Assembly: GCA_045539425.1 (NCBI GenBank)
Contig: JAZQFH010000002.1
Location: forward strand, 1 to 8,449
Direction of reading: 5' to 3'
Source of the DNA: RUG14871 sp045539425
GTDB taxonomy: Bacteria > Bacillota_I > Bacilli_A > Erysipelotrichales > Erysipelotrichaceae
DNA: 8,449 bases
Below are positions 6,194 through 8,449 of this stretch, one piece after another. The notes under the pieces are model-generated. The model worked only from the letters and a program-made list of their open reading frames with translations. It made no database searches and had not been told where the DNA came from. How positions within the stretch are numbered: position 1 is the stretch's first letter; each line of letters begins with the position of its first letter. The position numbers and the translations under genes are program-made.

Positions 6194-7255
6194 ATGATTA
6201 ATGTATATATTATCTCCGGCTTCCTGGGTGCGGGAAAAACGACCTTCATTCAGAAGCTGTTAAACGAAAAGAAATTCGAAAAAGTCATGTTGCTGGAAAA
6301 CGAATTCGGTGAAGTCGGTGTCGACTCCGCCTTCTTCTCCGGGAATCTGAACGTCAGGGAAATCAACAACGGCTGCATCTGCTGCTCCCTGCAGGGCGAC
6401 TTTGAAGATGCGCTGGAAGAAATCGAAGAGATGGGCGTCACGGATCTGATCATTGAGCCGAGCGGCGTCGGCAAGCTCTCCGAAATCATCAACGTTATCC
6501 GTAACGATGACGACTACCGCATCGTTTCCCATATCTGCATCGTGGACGTCAAGACCTGCAAGAAGTACCATGTCAACTTCAAGGAATACTTCGATGATCA
6601 GGTCAAGGCAGCCAATGCCGTCATCCTCTCCCATCTGGATGTTGCCGATGAGGAAAAGAAGGAAGCGGCCATTGCCTTAGTCCGTGAAATCAATGAAACA
6701 GTGGATATCACCGATCAGCCGATCGATGAATTCAATATCTCCGAGCTCCTCGACATTATCACAAACGGAGGCAGCCTCTTACCGGAATTCGATCTTGAAG
6801 AAGAAGAGGAACATGAACATCATCACCATCATCACCACGATGATGAAGATGAGGATGAAGAGGAAGAGCACGAACACCATCATCACCACCATCATGACGA
6901 AGACGAGGATGACGACGATGACGATGAGGAAGAAGAACATCATCATCACCATCACCACCACCATCATCACCATCATCACCATCATCACCATGATGACGAT
7001 GAGATCTTCGACAACGTGATCATCCGTCCAGAACACGTCTTCACAAAAGAAGAAATGGAAGAGATCCTCTCCAAGATGGACCCGGATATCATCCGTGTCA
7101 AAGGTTATGTCCATGGCGAAGAAGGCACACTGTATTTCAACTACGTCTTAAATGAATACAATGTCTACTATGGCGAAACCAGAGACGAAGCACTTGTTTC
7201 CGTCATCGGAACAACACTTCACGAAGACGAGCTGACTGAGGTCTTCCATGGCTAA
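6194..7255 (+). CDS. COG0523/CobW-family metallochaperone GTPase with His/Asp-rich insert
   Basis: 353 residues. COG0523 GTPases deliver or insert metals (Zn, Co or others) using GTP hydrolysis in the cytoplasm. Visible: Walker A SGFLGAGKTT (8-17), ENEFGEVGVD (35-44), the metal-binding CxCC signature NNGCICCSLQGDF (58-70), Walker B region LIIEPSGVGK (85-94) and SHLDVADEEK (146-155) in place of the NKxD guanine motif. The C-terminal CobW domain (about 271-353) has IIRVKGYV and TLYFNYVLNEYNVYYGE. Between the domains, residues 202-270 are almost only Asp, Glu and His, with 34 His in clusters of 1+7, 1+7 and 18, likely for metal storage or scavenging. AAAGGAAG lies ten nt before ATG 6194. The gene overlaps the next GTPase gene by 8 nt. 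The family is certain; the metal is unknown, with zinc the default guess. Confidence 0.94.
   Translation: MINVYIISGFLGAGKTTFIQKLLNEKKFEKVMLLENEFGEVGVDSAFFSGNLNVREINNGCICCSLQGDFEDALEEIEEMGVTDLIIEPSGVGKLSEIINVIRNDDDYRIVSHICIVDVKTCKKYHVNFKEYFDDQVKAANAVILSHLDVADEEKKEAAIALVREINETVDITDQPIDEFNISELLDIITNGGSLLPEFDLEEEEEHEHHHHHHHDDEDEDEEEEHEHHHHHHHDEDEDDDDDDEEEEHHHHHHHHHHHHHHHHHHDDDEIFDNVIIRPEHVFTKEEMEEILSKMDPDIIRVKGYVHGEEGTLYFNYVLNEYNVYYGETRDEALVSVIGTTLHEDELTEVFHG
6797..7003 (+). repeat. CAT/CAC and GAN codon tract encoding the His/Asp/Glu-rich insert
   Basis: About 207 bp of low-complexity codons: an acidic block, seven His, an acidic block, seven His, a long acidic block, then eighteen His and a short acidic tail. 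The motif E4-H-E-H7 occurs twice in tandem. CAT and CAC are mixed irregularly, as are GAT/GAC and GAA/GAG, so the DNA is not a pure trinucleotide microsatellite. This suggests selection for the protein rather than recent slippage, although tract-length variation between strains is plausible. It is coding sequence in frame with the flanking domains. Confidence 0.9.
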
Positions 7256-8177
7256 GCCGGTCTATGTCTTCAGCGGCTTTCTGGACAGCGGCAAGACCAC
7301 AGCCATCAAGGATATCCTGAGCGACCGCAACTTCAACGAAGGCGAAAAGAATCTGATCATTGCCCTGGAACAGGGAGATGAGGAATACGATCAGGAATTC
7401 TGCACGGACTTCAAGTGTGATGTGGTCTACTACAGCGGACTTGCCGAGCTGAGTAAGGAAGAGATGAAAAAGCTGGACTTCATCTACAAACCGGACCGCA
7501 TTATCGTGGAACTCAACGGCATGGAGAATGACAACGATTTCTACAACATGGATCTCTATAAACCGTGGATCATCGTCCAGGCACTGACCTTCTTTGACGG
7601 CAGCAATCTGCGTCTGTACATGAACAACATGAAGCAGTTCGTCTACAATCATGTAATCAATGCGGAAGCCATCTACATCAACCGCTGCAAGCGTGAAGAT
7701 GTCCTGTTCTACCGCAACAACATGAAAGCCATCAACCCGCGGGTCCAGATGGTCTTCATGGATGAAAACGGCGACCAGATCAACGACATCCAGCAGCAGC
7801 TTTTCGATACTTCGAAACCGCTGAAAGTGGAAGATGAGGACTACGGCTTATGGTATCTCGATGCTATTGAAAATCCGCAGCGCTACGACGAAAAGCAGAT
7901 CACACTGAAACTGCAGTACGTCATGGCCGTTCCTGAATATGAAGATGTCTGCATCATGGGCAGAAAAGCCATGGTCTGCTGTGCCAACGACACGCAGGAT
8001 GCGGCTTTGACCTGTGTTGGCGTCAATCCGGCCAAAATGAAAAAAGACCAGTACTATTACCTCTCCGGCATCATCCATACGCTGGAAGATGAGGAAGGCT
8101 ACGATACCTGCGTCTTATATGTCGGCGATGTGGAGGAAGCGGAAAAACCGAAAGAAGAATTCGTCAGCTTCAGCTAA
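7248..8177 (+). CDS. CobW-like GTPase lacking CxCC, with TIGR03943-like C-terminal domain
   Basis: 309 residues, start ATG 7248 with TGAGGT 5 nt upstream, inside the end of the preceding GTPase gene (8-nt overlap, so translationally coupled). The N-terminal half is a P-loop GTPase: VFSGFLDSGKTTAIKDIL (7-24), RIIVELNGM (84-92, Walker B-like), INRCKRED (144-151) near the expected guanine-recognition position. There is no CxCC, so it is not a canonical COG0523 metal chaperone. The C-terminal part (about 215-303) has ITLKLQYVMAV, GRKAMVCCANDTQDAALTC (Cys244, 245, 256; also Cys235), YYLSGIIHTLED and VLYVGDVEEAEKPKEEF. This arrangement recalls the C-terminal domain of TIGR03943/DUF1980 proteins, which carry a CCxxDA-like motif and are commonly encoded beside COG0523 GTPases and UPF0718 permeases. 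That match is from memory and moderate in confidence. Probable partner of the upstream GTPase in metal handling. Confidence 0.85.
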   Translation: MAKPVYVFSGFLDSGKTTAIKDILSDRNFNEGEKNLIIALEQGDEEYDQEFCTDFKCDVVYYSGLAELSKEEMKKLDFIYKPDRIIVELNGMENDNDFYNMDLYKPWIIVQALTFFDGSNLRLYMNNMKQFVYNHVINAEAIYINRCKREDVLFYRNNMKAINPRVQMVFMDENGDQINDIQQQLFDTSKPLKVEDEDYGLWYLDAIENPQRYDEKQITLKLQYVMAVPEYEDVCIMGRKAMVCCANDTQDAALTCVGVNPAKMKKDQYYYLSGIIHTLEDEEGYDTCVLYVGDVEEAEKPKEEFVSFS

Positions 8178-8222
8178 GAAAGCATAAGGGGCTGTAACGA
8201 AATAAGAAAGCCCATAGAACAA

Positions 8223-8248
8223 TAAAACCCGGTGAAGACCGGGTTTTA
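8223..8248 (+). terminator. Bidirectional terminator-like hairpin in the IS leader
   Basis: A perfect stem of AAAACCCGG (8224-8232) with CCGGGTTTT (8239-8247), extended by flanking T-A and inner T-A pairs, around a GAAG tetraloop. The stem's own A and T runs serve as T-tracts in both directions. It would stop transcripts leaving the GTPase operon before they reach the transposase gene, and may protect the IS from impinging transcription. Confidence 0.8.
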
Positions 8249-8251
8249 CTG

Positions 8252-8257
8252 TATAAT
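8252..8257 (+). promoter_or_regulatory. Candidate -10 for the transposase gene
   Basis: TATAAT lies only 6 nt before the transposase ATG, so a transcript from it would be nearly leaderless. No -35 is recognisable at the right distance; that position falls inside the terminator hairpin. Weak support. Confidence 0.35.
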
Positions 8258-8263
8258 GTAATC

Positions 8264-8449
8264 ATGAATTACACTACTACTAATAGGCAAGATTATAGTA
8301 GCGCAATTCAGCTGAGATTACCACTGGATTACATAAGAATTATTCCAGAGGATGATGAAATTCATACATTTTTAAAGGTTATGGGGAGGATCGAAATAGA
8401 GAGATATCTTCCAGGAAGTAACGGAAGAGGAAGAAAAGGATATAACCCG
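8264..8449 (+). CDS. IS1182-like DDE transposase, N-terminal part only
   Basis: 62 codons open to the right edge. The reading RLPLDYIRIIPEDDEIHTFLKV (18-39) followed by RYLPGSNGRGRKGYNP (47-62) matches the N-terminal domain of IS1182/IS5-related transposases, which typically have a LPLDL-x-x-x-IP-E-x-H segment and then GRP-x-YHP. The catalytic DDE residues lie outside the window, so it is unknown whether the copy is intact. The start is ATG 8264; no Shine-Dalgarno sequence is present. Codon use is AT-rich (AGA, ATA, TTA common), unlike the neighbouring genes, which agrees with a mobile origin. Confidence 0.8.
   Translation, partial: MNYTTTNRQDYSSAIQLRLPLDYIRIIPEDDEIHTFLKVMGRIEIERYLPGSNGRGRKGYNP

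Larger units (their letters stand above)
8187..8449 (+). mobile_element. Left end of an IS1182-like insertion sequence
   Basis: The end is placed at about 8187 because AGGGGCTGTAACGAAA resembles the GGGGCTGT-type termini of many such elements and because base composition drops from here. The transposase gene begins inside and runs off the right edge, so the other end, the target duplication and the exact boundary cannot be seen. GGGCT (from 8189) and AAGCCC (8208-8213) form a short inverted repeat. The element begins about 10 nt after the preceding stop codon and does not break that gene. Confidence 0.6.

Noticed and set aside
6797..7003. Possible CRISPR-like or tandem DNA repeat
   Set aside because: The repetition is codon-level, in frame, without fixed-length repeats and spacers, and sits between two domains of one protein.
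6684..7114. Long open frames in other frames and strands over the His/Asp tract
   Set aside because: CAY and GAN codon repeats lack stops in several frames; the translations are low-complexity shadows (Ile/Thr/Met or Val/Met runs) of the GTPase insert.

Overview
The window looks like a chromosomal segment of an anaerobic, moderate-GC Bacillota (Firmicutes), most likely of the Erysipelotrichia type. This rests on an oxygen-sensitive class III ribonucleotide reductase, an FMN-riboswitch-controlled ECF riboflavin S component, strong AGGAGG-like ribosome binding sites and intrinsic terminators with T-tracts. The taxonomic call is an inference from gene style, not from a marker gene.

Region 1 (1-3163, minus strand) is the anaerobic ribonucleotide reductase operon. 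A promoter (3135-3163) is followed by a near-perfect 20-bp palindrome (3106-3125). Next come a protein fusing an N-terminal MarR-type winged helix to a radical-SAM NrdG-type activase (1952-3094), and then nrdD, which runs off the left edge before its glycyl-radical region. The MarR half, placed beside a MarR-like operator just downstream of its own promoter, suggests an activase that represses its own operon. This is the most interesting item in the window.

Region 2 (3227-5294, minus strand) holds glnA, a glutamine synthetase I that looks like the beta subtype. It is followed by a strong terminator, an unrecognised 128-residue gene and a second terminator.

Region 3 (5295-6104, minus strand) is ribU under a complete FMN riboswitch with a legible terminator/antiterminator switch. 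No terminator separates ribU from glnA, so readthrough is possible.

Region 4 (6145-8177, plus strand) is divergent from ribU. It holds two overlapping COG0523/CobW-type GTPase genes. The first is a canonical metal-chaperone GTPase with CICC and a striking His/Asp/Glu-rich insert (34 histidines). The second has a Walker A but no CxCC, and ends in a cysteine-containing domain that resembles the C-terminal domain of TIGR03943/DUF1980 proteins. Together they look like a metal (probably zinc) trafficking pair.

Region 5 (about 8187-8449, plus strand) is the left end of an insertion sequence with an IS1182-like transposase, starting about 10 nt after the second GTPase gene and running off the right edge. 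I saw no tRNA, rRNA or CRISPR array.
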